22,500 nt of DNA from Chromera velia (Eukaryota; Sar; Chromeraceae), in assembly GCA_018398765.1 (NCBI GenBank), contig JAHBMJ010005757.1, forward strand, positions 91,502 to 114,001, in the 5' to 3' direction. This document shows positions 1 through 10,200 of the stretch, piece by piece (within the stretch, counting starts at the first letter, position 1; the number at the start of each line of letters is the position of its first letter). The notes under the pieces were generated by a model. It searched no databases. It was given only the letters and a program-made list of their open reading frames with translations, and was not told where the DNA came from. A program made the translations under genes and the position numbers.

Positions 1-134
1 CCGCGAAATCAAATTCTTGTATCAGACAAAGGAAAGAAGGCGAACAAAGAAAAGAGCAGAGATAAAGACGCAGCGCAAGGACGAAGTGCCGCTGCCGAAA
101 ATTTCGATCGTCCAACTCTATTCCGCCACTTCAG
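1..134. other. Probable 3' flank of the minus-strand gene at 135-977
   Basis: This stretch lies downstream of the stop codon of the minus-strand gene. I see no convincing coding continuation, no RNA gene and no clear polyadenylation signal. A short plus-strand ORF across it has no recognisable content and overlaps the gene antisense. Confidence 0.4.
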
Positions 135-977
135 TCAGTGCTTCGTGCTTGTGCTCGTTCTTTGCTGACCGTGTGCGGGCTTTTGTATCGAGTTGCAATA
201 GAAGAGAAACAATCCGAACCCCGCGACACCAGCCGCCACCCACACAGCGCCTATCAACGCGTCTCTCCGGGAGAACCCAGAGGAGGGCCGGATCTCATTC
301 ATGATCCTGGAACTTGAGGATGACGAAGAGGACGATGAGGAAGAAGAAGAAGAAGACTCTCCAGAGCCCTCCTTGGGCGTCTCTGAGGCACTCATCTGTT
401 CGCCTTTTTCACTCTGCGCACCCCCCTGCTGTCCCTCCTGTGCCGTTGCCGCCCCCGTCTCTTTCTTGTCAGCCACACCCTCTCCCACAGTCTTGCCGTC
501 TCCTTCGTTCAAACTCTTCCCGTCTCCCTCAGAAACCTTGCTCGCCGTCTCCGTCTGCGCCTCCCCTCCCCCCCTGCCTTGGGAAGAAGGAAACGGCTGG
601 GATGCGAACGCCCTCCAGCGGCCACCAGAGATAGGGGCTGTCAAGGGACCGAAGAGACGGCTTTGATGAAGAGGAAGAGAGAACGGAGACGCTGGAGCGA
701 AATCACGAAACGAAGACAAAGAAGGAGGCGTGTGTGCACGCAGACCGAGTCCCCTTCCATGTGTATGAAGATTTTTTGTCACTCCGGCAGAAACAGAAGG
801 CACAGATGAGGAGGACTGATCACATGAAGAGAGAGTCACAAAAGAAGAAGACGAAGAACAGGATGAAGAGGAAGATTGAGAGACTGCCCTCCCGCTCTCT
901 CTGCCCAACTCAAGAAGAGAAGAGCCGAATCTGGGCACCCCTGTCTTGACTGCCTGCCGTAATCCAGTGAGGAACAT
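135..977 (-). CDS. Putative mitochondrial single-pass membrane protein, family unknown
   Basis: An uninterrupted 280-residue reading frame. The first 30 or so residues (MFLTGLRQAVKTGVPRFGSS...) are rich in Arg, Lys and hydroxylated residues and poor in acids, as in a mitochondrial presequence. A possible processing site lies near RWRAFASQ at about residue 120. Residues about 125-207 are acidic, low-complexity and rich in Gly, Glu and Lys. About 16 consecutive serines follow (near 208-223), encoded by mixed TCN and AGT codons. One hydrophobic helix spans about 239-260 (DALIGAVWVAAGVAGFGLFL) after a basic SRR, leaving a short polar tail. This fits an inner-membrane anchored protein with a short C-terminal tail. 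I do not recognise the family. The start codon is the first ATG after a pyrimidine/purine-biased leader. Introns in the low-complexity part cannot be excluded. The antisense ORFs are shadows of its serine/glutamate repeats. Confidence 0.65.
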   Translation of the reverse strand: MFLTGLRQAVKTGVPRFGSSLLELGRESGRAVSQSSSSSCSSSSSFVTLSSCDQSSSSVPSVSAGVTKNLHTHGRGLGLRAHTPPSLSSFRDFAPASPFSLPLHQSRLFGPLTAPISGGRWRAFASQPFPSSQGRGGGEAQTETASKVSEGDGKSLNEGDGKTVGEGVADKKETGAATAQEGQQGGAQSEKGEQMSASETPKEGSGESSSSSSSSSSSSSSSSRIMNEIRPSSGFSRRDALIGAVWVAAGVAGFGLFLFYCNSIQKPAHGQQRTSTSTKH

Positions 978-1379
978 TTCTTTTCCCCCCTCCTTTCGGG
1001 ATTCCTCTCAAAAATAACTCTCTTCGCTATTCAGTCTCTTTGCTGCCAACCGCCACTCAAATCATGAAACAGACATGCGACGACAATTTTCTGGGACAAA
1101 CTCAAGAAACCCTCAGTCTCCTCTTGCAGCCGAATGCCCCGTCGTGCTATCTGCAGAGGAAGATGCTTCAGAACACAAGGAATGGTGGCAGTCCTGGAAC
1201 GGCACTGAATATCAGCAAGAAGGAAATCAGTTATCGGCCCTTTCTCGACCCGGCGCTTTGTGGGAGACGGCCAACTCATGCGCGGCGCGCATCACGGCGC
1301 CACTGGGGGGACTCAGGAGAGAGACGCGCGCCGCGCGGGCCGGGAGATGGCACAATGATCATGCTACTCACTGAGGCGA
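978..1379. other. Upstream region of the 135-977 gene, no supported gene
   Basis: This is the probable promoter and 5' leader of the minus-strand gene. Overlapping ORFs occur on both strands (82 residues minus, 129 and 99 residues plus), but none shows a domain, a signal peptide or a repeat pattern. GC-rich stretches occur at 1275-1340. No TATA-type box is evident. A non-coding first exon or a small unrecognised gene cannot be excluded. Confidence 0.35.
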
Positions 1380-1393
1380 CACAAAAAAAATCA

Positions 1394-1558
1394 CTTATCC
1401 CACAGTATGGGATAAAAGGGGGGGATTGACAGTTCATGACAAATAGACTCACGGTCAAATGCGGCGGCGCCCACTATGGGATAAGCGGAACCATGCGGCG
1501 GGGGGGGGGGGGGGGCTTAGCTGATCTTATCCTATCTTATCCCACACTGTGGGATAAG
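1394..1558. mobile_element. Small element or repeat with palindromic 22-bp ends (MITE-like)
   Basis: The left end at 1394-1415 is a near-palindrome (TTATCCCA and TGGGATAA arms). The right end at 1537-1558 is the inverted copy and matches it in 21 of 22 positions. The right copy is itself a perfect palindrome, TTATCCCACA, a central C, then TGTGGGATAA. An extra half site TGGGATAA lies at 1477-1484 and a further CTTATCC at 1526-1532. Similarity may run outward through A-rich sequence to about 1380 and 1572. A G run of about 16 lies at 1500-1515. No target site duplication was found, so this could instead be a cluster of binding sites for a dimeric factor upstream of the 135-977 gene. Confidence 0.45.
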
Positions 1559-2308
1559 AGAATTTTTTAGTGCCCCCTAACATGAAATACGTTACTACAC
1601 ATTACGCATTAGCTCTTTTTTCTAATGAACAAAAAAAAAAAAAATAACTAAGTTTAAGAAAAGAACTTGAATTGAGTTGACTGCTAAGAGCGCGGACGTG
1701 CAGAGAGTATTTTTTTCAGATGTACAGATAACATCGTCGGCATACAATGATGTCGAGCTTGATCTGATCGAGTTTGCTTCTGCATGAACTCTTGAGGTGA
1801 AATCTCTGATCAATTAGACATCTGAGGTTTGAATATAATAGATCTCTCACAGGTTGGGGAGCTGTGCACGCTGATATGAACCTTCTTTAAACGAGCAGTT
1901 GTATAGTGATTGCATGTAGACGGGTGAAAAATTTAATATAAAGAGATCTCTACAGGCTCAGCTGATCCCATCCTCCGTCAAAGGAAAAGGCTGGCAGTCG
2001 AAGAGGAGATCAGGGCCACAAAATCTCAGACTGATTACAACACAGGCTAAACCTGTATAGGCCAGCCAGGGAGGTCTGATACATCTATAGGCGCTTTCTT
2101 TGGAAGCTGCATGAACGTCGGACATTCGACATTGGGGTGGGAGGCCAATCCTCTGGACATAAATCCCAATCCTAATCCCATTTGACCTAACTTTGACGTT
2201 ATTTGACATAAAAAAAAAATAAGGTCAGGTCACTAACCTAAATTCAATATAGTAAATTGAAACTGGTTGAGTGAGATTTCAATGAGTAGTAGAAATTCAA
2301 ATGATGTT
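1559..2308. other. AT-rich intergenic sequence without a supported gene
   Basis: Low-GC sequence with A and T runs (for example 1630-1644 and 2210-2219) and repeated TTTGAC words near 2178-2208. A loose direct repeat around AGATCTCTCACAGG and AGATCTCTACAGG lies near 1842 and 1943. The base composition differs sharply from the coding flanks and suggests decayed mobile or intergenic DNA. No ORF here is credible. Confidence 0.4.
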
Positions 2309-2570
2309 ATTCTTAGCTAGGCGTCGGCTAAAGAAAAAAAATAAGCGATCGGAAAGATTTTTTTTTTGTTTTTTTTTTATTTTTTTACCCTTAACAACAC
2401 ATAACAAGTTAGTAACAACAGTTGTGCAACATATGAACAACACCTGTGCAATACTTGAACAACAGTTAATTGATTGAAAAACTAGTTAAAAAAGAAAAAA
2501 AGGAAAAAAAAAAGTAAAGGGTTTGGGGGGATCTTTTTTTTTTTTCTTTAGCCGACACCTAGATTCTTAG
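2309..2570. mobile_element. Non-autonomous DNA transposon (246 bp) with 8-bp target duplication
   Basis: The element spans 2317-2562. Its left end reads CTAGGCGTCGGCTAAAG and the inverted right end reads CTAGGTGTCGGCTAAAG (16 of 17 identical). Both continue into A-rich sequence. A perfect 8-bp direct repeat ATTCTTAG flanks it at 2309-2316 and 2563-2570. The interior is AT-rich with homopolymer runs and repeats of AACAACA-type words, and it has no coding capacity. An 8-bp duplication fits the hAT superfamily, but the ends do not carry a textbook hAT start, so the superfamily call is tentative. Confidence 0.85.
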
Positions 2571-2572
2571 AA

Positions 2573-3667
2573 CTATGAAATAGGGCTGGGAAAAGGTTTA
2601 TTGAGAAAAGGTTCAAATCTGAAAAAGTGAACTTGTTGAACCTGTTTTGAACCTGTTTTGGAGGCCAGACGCGTGGCCACTGGTACAAGGCCGGCCAGGC
2701 CCGCGCCGTCCGCGGCCGATATAGGTGAAATAAGGAGCCGGAGCCGCGTGCACAGCAACTGTCCCCAGCCGGTTCAATCTATTGTGTCGGACAGATGCAT
2801 GTCAGCATATGCCAGCATCATATATCAGCATAAAAACTTCGAAGTGGTATGTAGGGAAAGCTTGAGATTGTGTGCACCTTTTCCAAGAGGGAGGTTCCAA
2901 CGATAACGGTACGATGGTTAGAAATTTTATACATGGCGACTGAGTACAACACCGGGCAGGCTCCGAAGTGGACGAGAGGGGAGTTGAACAAGAATGTTGC
3001 TCCTCATGCAAAGTACAAAACAGGTGACACAATATTGCCAATTCACATGATCGGGTACACTGATGAGTATTCGAAAACAGAGTTTCAATCCGATTTTGTG
3101 TAGCAAAAGGTTGGAACGAATGCAAACCTAGATGTTTGGGTGCCACCCGCGGTAGCTGGGAGCGGTGGGGGCCATGGGGGGGAGCAGGGGGGGGGGTAAC
3201 AGGCCAGGCCGGGAGTAGCAGGTCAAAGAGGCGGTGATGCACAGAGAGGGAGGGGGGGAGCGGGGGCCGCGGGGCAACCGATGAGTGGATGAAAGAAAGA
3301 AAGAAACGCTGTAACGATCTTATGTTGACTAAATTGTCATGATTGATACGATCATATAAATTTAATTATGGCATTTTCCAATTTTTCCAGGCTTTTTTGA
3401 TTACTAATTTTCGACTATAAACAGTGAATAACTTGAGACTAGCACCTAATGTGAGCGTAAATATTGATTTAAACTATTTAAAAACACTACTAAGGCATAA
3501 ATTCTATAATAAAACGTTCTAAAAATGCATTAAAGCCTAATTTAAAGGCATAAAATAACATCAAAAAATGAGGTTTCTATTAATTAAAAGTGAACCTGTT
3601 TTTGAACCTGATTCAGGTTCATTACTTCGAAGTGAACCTTGAACCTTTTCTTAGCACTACTATGAAA
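2573..3667. mobile_element. Non-autonomous hAT-like DNA transposon (1079 bp) with perfect 8-bp TSD
   Basis: The element spans 2581-3659, flanked by the identical 8-bp repeat CTATGAAA at 2573-2580 and 3660-3667. The left end is TAGGGCTGGGAAAAGGTT. The inverted right end is TAGTGCTAAGAAAAGGTT (15 of 18 identical). A TAGNG start plus an 8-bp duplication is the known hAT signature. GAACCTG/GAACCTT words are repeated just inside both ends (2640-2660 and 3591-3645), like the subterminal transposase-binding repeats of hAT elements. The interior is part GC-rich (2660-2780 and 3120-3290), part AT-rich (3300-3590). Its small ORFs (2870-3103 plus, 2802-3242 minus) do not resemble a hAT transposase, so it needs a transposase supplied elsewhere or is dead. 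Confidence 0.9.
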
Positions 3668-4344
3668 TATGTTTCTATATAGATTTCAGACTAAGATTAC
3701 TAGTTAGAGTATTGATATTTTTTATGTGTTATATGATGGTGAAGAGTTTTTAAAAAAATATGTAGATAGTTAATACATACACTGTAAGTACGTTTTTACG
3801 GTAGGTTTGCTGGCTAGCTTGCTGACATTACACTTTAGCCATAGAATGCAACAGTGACCCTAGCCTGACCGCCCTGAGCGTTTATTATTAAATCCTAAAT
3901 ATTATTTTGTGCCGACACGCTTCCCATTCTCTTAAAATTAAGCCATCTCTCTCTCTGTTCTTTTTTTTCTCTCGCTCTCTCCCTTTTTCTTTTTGACTCC
4001 TTCATTCCGCTTTCATCTTCGCAATCGACCGCACCATGACCAAACGCCACATAAATTCATCAAGCCTCAGCAAAATGAAGAAGCATGTGCTGCAAGGTCA
4101 AGAGCAGTCAACAAAAGAACGGCCATCGAGAGAAAACTCGACCAAAAAAAAGCAAAAGGGAAAAAGAAAAAAGGGTTTCCGATGAGAAAGAAGAAGAGAA
4201 AGAGAAAGGCGATGGCCACACACTGCTGCTCTTTCAGCGCAGGTGAGAGAAAATTAGGGAAACGTGCGACCACCCATAAAGAGAAGAGGCTCGCGCCTTT
4301 TTCGAGCTGACCAGACCCCCATCCCCTCAACACTGTACAAGTTT
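3668..4344. other. Intergenic region, no supported gene
   Basis: AT-rich up to about 3960, then a CT-rich tract (3946-4000). A 105-residue plus-strand frame at 3993-4310 is almost entirely Lys/Arg/Gln low complexity and shows no domain, so I do not call it a gene. The opposite frame is its Phe-rich shadow. The stretch may include distal 3' sequence of the large minus-strand gene. Confidence 0.35.
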
Positions 4345-4385
4345 GCCGCATCTGTGTGCGGCTTTTTGGTCTCATGAATGAGAAC
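4345..4385. other. Two adjacent hairpins between genes
   Basis: GCCGCA at 4345-4350 pairs with TGCGGC at 4357-4362 around a six-base loop and is followed by five T. Immediately after, CTCAT at 4371-4375 pairs with ATGAG across GA. The first resembles an intrinsic terminator on the plus strand, but in a eukaryotic setting it is more likely a 3'-region RNA structure or chance. It lies about 110 bp past the stop codon of the large minus-strand gene. Confidence 0.35.
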
Positions 4386-4494
4386 CTCGCCGCCGTCGGC
4401 GTCTTAATTGTTCGAACGGCAGAACTGAAAAAGTGACTGGCTCTCGGCAGTCGATGCAGAAGTCGGCTCTCGGGCCCGAGGCTGGCGGCCAGAA

Positions 4495-7226
4495 TTAATG
4501 TGGGCCCACGGCCTTGAGGGCGGGGGGGTGACCGTCCTCCTTCTCTTCTTTCCCGCTCCCCTCTCCTTCCGTGAACGTGAGAGAGGACTCAGGCTGACTC
4601 TGTGCGAGGAGCGTCTCGGTCCTCCTGTGCGTGGGGTCTTCTTGAGGGTTGGGAGAGAGAGACTGAGGGGATTCGGTCTCTGAGTTCGCCCTTGCTGCAT
4701 GAGGAGAATCTAGGCGGCTCTGCTGCTGAAGGGCATTCTGGGAAGGCTGAGCTTTGGCTTTTCTTGGGTGTGTGTGCCTATTGCCACATTCCTTCGATCT
4801 GCAGACTGTGTGGGTTGCCTTTCTGATTCGGTCATGACGTCTGCACTCGGAAGAGATAAAGACTGAGAGGGCAGACAACGCTCTCTTGGTCTCCTTCCGC
4901 ATCCACTCGATCTGCTCCTGGGAGGAAGAAGAAGAAAGCACCTCCCCTTCCTTCTCAGAACCCTCGCGCTCCCCCTCCTCTCCCACAATCGATTCGTCTT
5001 CTTCGTCCTCTCTCTCCTCTGCTTCCCCTTCAGATGCCTCAGCAGACGCGAGGAAGACAGACAGGGAGAGAGGAGCAGAATCTGCCGACCTCGACTCTTG
5101 GACAAGACGGGAAAAGGAAAACTCATCGAACGCCTCAGAGAACTTTCGCGTCTCTGACAAGATGCGGAACTGACAAGATGCGGAACGAGAGGAGACGGGT
5201 GTCACGAAGCTCAGAAAGAGAAGGAGGGGAGAGGGGGGGACCGCTGCGGACAGTTTTGTCTCTCTCTGCTTCGTTTGCGTTCTGTTCTTCCTCTTCTTCG
5301 ACAGCTTCTGCGATGAGAGACTGAGACGGTGGAAGTGCAAGGGAGGTCTCTGCCACTTCGGTTTCTGTTGTTTGAGGCGTCTCCTTGTGAGGTCGGTGCG
5401 ACTCTCCATTGCTCTCTTTCTCTTTCGTCTCCTCCAAGAGAGACAAAGAATGCTGCTGTTCCTTCTTGATGTGTTCTCCCTTTTTCTGAGAGGAAGGGGA
5501 AGAGGAGGACAGGAGGCCAAAGCGGTGGCTCTGGTTCCACAAGTCCTCTGAGTGGGCGACGCTCTCCAGCCAGGAGAGGAGACGGACGGAAGAGGAAAGG
5601 AGACGAGAAAGGGCCAGGGGACCCTTGGTCACTCTGCGGCGCCACAAAGATAACAAAGCTGCGAAGGCCTGCTTGGAATTCCGCACCTCCTCACACCCGT
5701 TCAACACCCCCTCTTTCTCGGAAGGAGGAGAAAGGGGACGAGACGGCAGCCTGACGGGGGGATGGAGACGGCTTGGAGGGGGGGGGGAGGTGGGGGAAAG
5801 GAGGGGTGACTCGGAGGGATTTCCTCTCTGCGGGGGAGAGAAGATGGGCAAGCTCTTTGTGGGGGAGGGACTCAACTGTCTGCGCGTAGACAGACAAAAG
5901 CCGCAACACAAGCGACTGGCCAGTCATCTGACTACCTAGCACCTCAATTTTCTCTCTAGTGCTCTGGAATGTTTGCAGCAGTTGTGTTTGCATTTTCTCC
6001 CGAGACTTCCAAATTTGGTCCCACAAGGGCACCAGACGCTCTTCAAAGGCAAGTTTCTGTTGCCTCTTCTTGTTGCTCTTCAACTTCTCTCCGGACTCCT
6101 CGTGGAGCCAATGCAGGATCTCTTCGACGGCCTCTCTCTCTATTTGGAGATGCACACGGGACCGAGCAACGAAAGTGAGGACATCGGAAAACAAGCTCTT
6201 CCCTGTCGCAACTGCCTTAGTCGATGCTGAAAACACATTCTTTACGGAAGCGGCGACTACAAGTCTGGCTGAGTCCTCACTTGTGGGGGCAAAGGACAGC
6301 GAGGCAGACTCTAAAGAGAGGACTACACGGCCCAGGAGGGGCAGGCCAAGTGTGTTCGTGCTGAGTGCGGTGGCCTGGCTTTGGGCCCTCTCGATCTGCC
6401 TCTCTACTTGTGAGAGCTCTTTCTCTCTGCGTGAGAGGATCTCAGAGAGTCTCGACAGAACCGTCAAGCTCTCTGAACGCACACGCTCTGCAATCACCAG
6501 ACTCTCTGAATGGCCTTTTCCCACCTGCTCTACCTCTCCGTCCATCGACAACAGGGAGTCGGCAAAGACTCTGTATTTTCCTAGATGGCGTTCCAAATCT
6601 GTTCTGCTTCTCTTCACCCTCGCAATCACCTTCCCTGCCGCGTCTGCGATCAGAGCCTCAAACTTCTCTCTCTTCTCCTTCCCCTCTCCTGCTGCTGACA
6701 CCATCGAGTCACCGAGGGGGGGCATTGCTGCCGTCTCATTCTGTCTGAACGAGGGCAGGAGAACGAGGGCAGCCTCAATTTCCTTCTCGGCATCTCCCAT
6801 AGAGTGCAAACAGGCGCGCTCAGTCTGCCGAGCTAAGCCCTCCAGACTGGCGACAAACCGGGAGACCTCCTCGTGGGGCATTCTGGAAAGTCGGGACTCC
6901 AGGCGCTTCCTCGAGTCCTCTGAGGAGTGGGACAGAAGCTGCTGCGTGGGGGGGGACGGTGCTGGGAGGAGATTTTCGAATTCAGAGGAAATGCAGGCGA
7001 GCAGCCGGCCGGTTGGTGGAGAGGAGTTTTTCGTCTGCTGCTGCTGCTGGGGAGACTGCAAACTCCCGTCTCCTTCCCCTGCCGCCAACTTCAAGTTGCC
7101 GTCCTCTGCCCTCGTTGCGCCTTCAATATGCCCAACACTTCTCTTGCACTCATGGAGCTGCTGTAGCAACAATCGGTGATGAATCTCTGCTGTGATCTCT
7201 GTTTTGATGTCGTGTGCGTGCCACTC
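4495..7226 (-). CDS. Large gene, last exon: helical coiled-coil region and acidic tail, frame changes twice
   Basis: Acceptor CCTGCAG then EWHAHDIKTEITAEIHHRLL. After a Gln run (QQQQQ) and a Pro/Ser linker come about 330 residues of heptad-like helix: KEKREKFEALIADAAGKVIA, RVKRSRTDLERHLGKYRVFA, REKELSQVERQIERAQSQ, LQIEREAVEEILHWLHEESG. Around the run of ten G at 5778-5787 the open frame moves by one base. The next part stays helical (EVRNSKQAFAALLSLWRRRV), then becomes a Glu/Ser-rich tail. A second one-base shift falls at a 16-bp tandem duplication (5154-5185), after which SETRKFSEAFDEFSFSRLVQ and an acidic Ser-rich tail run to the stop at 4495. No membrane segment. A scaffold or filament-like C-terminus is inferred. 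Short introns or assembly errors could explain the shifts. Confidence 0.7.
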
Positions 7227-10200
7227 CTGCAGGGACGGAAGGGGAGCAGTCACAGACATACACGTATGTCCATTCACGTACCGCACAGATTCCCCAACAG
7301 ACCACAGAGAGCCCTTGATTGAGTTCAACGACGTGTGGGAAAAGCAGAAAGAAACCCTGCTTTGCTTTGCTTTGCAGACGAGAACAGACTGCCAGCCATT
7401 CAGTTGCCTGCACTGAATCAAGCCGCAAAGTAGGACGCTCGCATGCAGACCCGCACGCAGACGCGAAGGCGCCTGGCGGCAACCGACAGAAAGGAGAAAC
7501 ACAGGCTGCACGCACATTGGACAGAAGCCAGCCCTCTCAGACAGCTAGAGAAGCAAATAAAGAGAATAGGGGGCGCCTACATGTATGTAGACAAACAACG
7601 GGCAAGCCAGCCAGCCAGCCAGCCAGCCAGGCCTCCCACCTGAAGATCGGCCAGCCAGCCGATGAGCTGCTCGACGTGAGAGAAGTGGTGGTGCATCCGG
7701 TTGAACACGTTGCCCTGCACAGTGAGAGCGAAAGCCCATGTGCACAGTAGATTGAAGCAATGCAGTCAAAGAGTAAGTCGATCGAGCGAGGGCCTGTCTA
7801 GCTGTCATGCACCAATCACCACTTATGAAACACACAATCGACTGGAGGGCGCTAGGGGGAAGGAAGCTCTGAAGCGCAGCGTACGTTTCCACAAATTGAT
7901 TTGTTGTTTCTCTCTCACTCTCTCTGTGATGTCTCCTTCATTCCTTCACTCTTTCTTTCTTTTCCGTCTTCCGTCCGTTCCTCGGAGCTCCTCTTCCTTC
8001 GCGGTTCCCCTCAATCTGCCTCGCTTTTCTTCCAGAACCCCACCAATCAATCAATCAATCAATCAATCTATTCTCTAGCTGTCTGATCTGAGAAGGTGCA
8101 CCCCCCTGCCAATGCACCCACCGACAGGACCCAACAACCAACCAACCAACCAAGAGACCAACCGACGTACCAACCTGCAGATTGCTCCGGACCTCGTCGA
8201 GCCTCTTCATGACCTCCGCGTTCCCCACCCGCACCGCATCGCTGACGCACGCAAGATCACACAGAGTCTGCAGCATGCAATAAAGGACGCGTCAATCGCA
8301 TCAGGGCAAATAGAGTTGAGAGCCTCTGTATGGATCGAGCTAAGGAAAGGAGGAGAAGAAAAGAATCAAGTACGAGACGAGAGCCACCCGACAGCTCTTT
8401 TTTTGTTTTCTGTCCTTCTTGCCACCCTCACCCCCTCTCTTTGTGCAGTTCTGCCAACGAGTGTGCTTTGTTTGTCTGCTCGCGTTTGTTTCCCACTTCA
8501 ATCAGTAGAGATGTGGGATGCCTGTATCTCTCACTTCGCGCCTGCCGACGTACCTTTGCAAATCCGTGCTGCGAAGGATTACAGTCATTCGCGCCCGTGT
8601 GCGCCGCGTTGACGTCGAAGTTTTCCGTCAGAAACTCTGCAGGCATGTATGAACCACACGGCCCCCTTAAAATAAACACGAGCATGCACTGATATGCATG
8701 TGGTGCTTGATATCAACCAAAAAAAAAAAGTGGAAATGGAATCTCAAACAGAAAACGTTCGATTGACCGAGGCCCATCAACATGACGTACAGACAATTCA
8801 CGGATATACCGAAGGAAAAGGGCTGCATGACGACAAGACGCAGGCAGGCACATGTGGTGTAGTATGCACGCAATGAGAAAAGGCCAGTGTGTGTTTCGAA
8901 CAAAGTGTCAAAATACCTCTTTCTGACGTGCACATGACTTCACGATGCATCTGCCCTTTCTCGTCAGTTTTTTGAATTAATTGCCAAGGCCTCCATCCTC
9001 TCATGACATCATTCCCCCATGAAGCTGCCGCATGAAAGACAGACAGAAAGAAAGAAAGAAAGAAAGAATAAAGCACGTACATTTAATATCGATCGCAGCT
9101 GCGGGGTCCCTCCCACCGGCTGACAGACTCTCTCTCTCTCTCTCTGTCGATCTGAACGTCCTCCCAGCTCACCCACCCACCCATGCATTGATCGCTGTGC
9201 AGAGCGGCGGTGTCCGCAGCCCAATCGCAGAACCCGCCGACTTCCCAGACCGGCCCGACGCCCATCACTGTGGTTGCCCCCTCCGGTATCCCCGCACACA
9301 CCAGGCGCAAGTAGTGCAACACCGTCTCCTGAACTTTGTCGAGAGCCCAAAGGGCGTAGTGGTTGTCCGCCTCTGTCTTTGACCTGCTTGTCTGCATGGA
9401 TGGACAAAAAACACATGCAAGTCAACAAGTACAAGCAATCAAAATGAACCGTTGCTGCTTGCTTTGCCCTGCCCTGCCCTACCTCTCCCCCGTTTATCAC
9501 ACACAACATCTGTGTAAGCTGGCTAGCAACCTTCCAGCTAAGCGGAAGGACGACGGATGGATATGCCAACATACACGCAGAAGCGCAAGCAGAACCGCAT
9601 ACGTGTCGCAGAAAGTCGTCCGAGCACCGCGCAGACCACGTCTCGGGCGCATGCATGAAGAGGCAAAAGTACAGAACTAAGAGGACACTGAACAGAGCAC
9701 TCATACAACATCGAAAAGAGCAAAAAACCAAACTGTCTCTGTCCACCTGCATGCCTGCTGAATGAATCGAGTCGTCAGCTTTTCATTCTGCACGCACACT
9801 CCTCTCTCCTCTGTCCTCCCTCCCTTCCCGTGCAGTCACTGACATCTCGGTCAAAGCAGCCCATGACGGTCTCGAAGTTGATGCCGCTTCCCCAGCCGCC
9901 TGTCTGACTGAACCCAAAGTTCGGGTTTGTCCAGTCGCCCGGGTCCAGCGCTGTGTCCTCCTTGCGACCTCCATACAACAAATACCCACCTGCTCCAAAT
10001 CGAAGACAAGAATGAACGACAAGAAGCAAAGAGAGAGAAGGAGAAAGAGGCGGACAGAATGGAATCAGAGCGTGACGGAGAAAGAGACCCCTCCCCCACA
10101 GAGAAAGAAAGCAGAGTGAGAATTCCACCCCGAATGGGCTGCTGAAGCAGCCTCTCAGCCACGCCAAGACTAGGGATCGGGAGAGAAGGATCTTTTCCTG

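Noticed and set aside
1031-1429. Opposing 82- and 129-residue ORFs upstream of the 135-977 gene
   Set aside because: Neither shows recognisable features, and they overlap each other. More likely promoter sequence.
2802-3242. ORFs inside the hAT-like element as a possible transposase
   Set aside because: They are too short, on opposite strands, and lack any recognisable hAT transposase block.
3993-4310. Lysine-rich 105-residue plus-strand ORF
   Set aside because: Low complexity only. No start context, domain or splice support.
5959-7179. 406-residue plus-strand ORF
   Set aside because: Antisense shadow of the helical region. The minus strand carries the heptad pattern and in-phase splice junctions.
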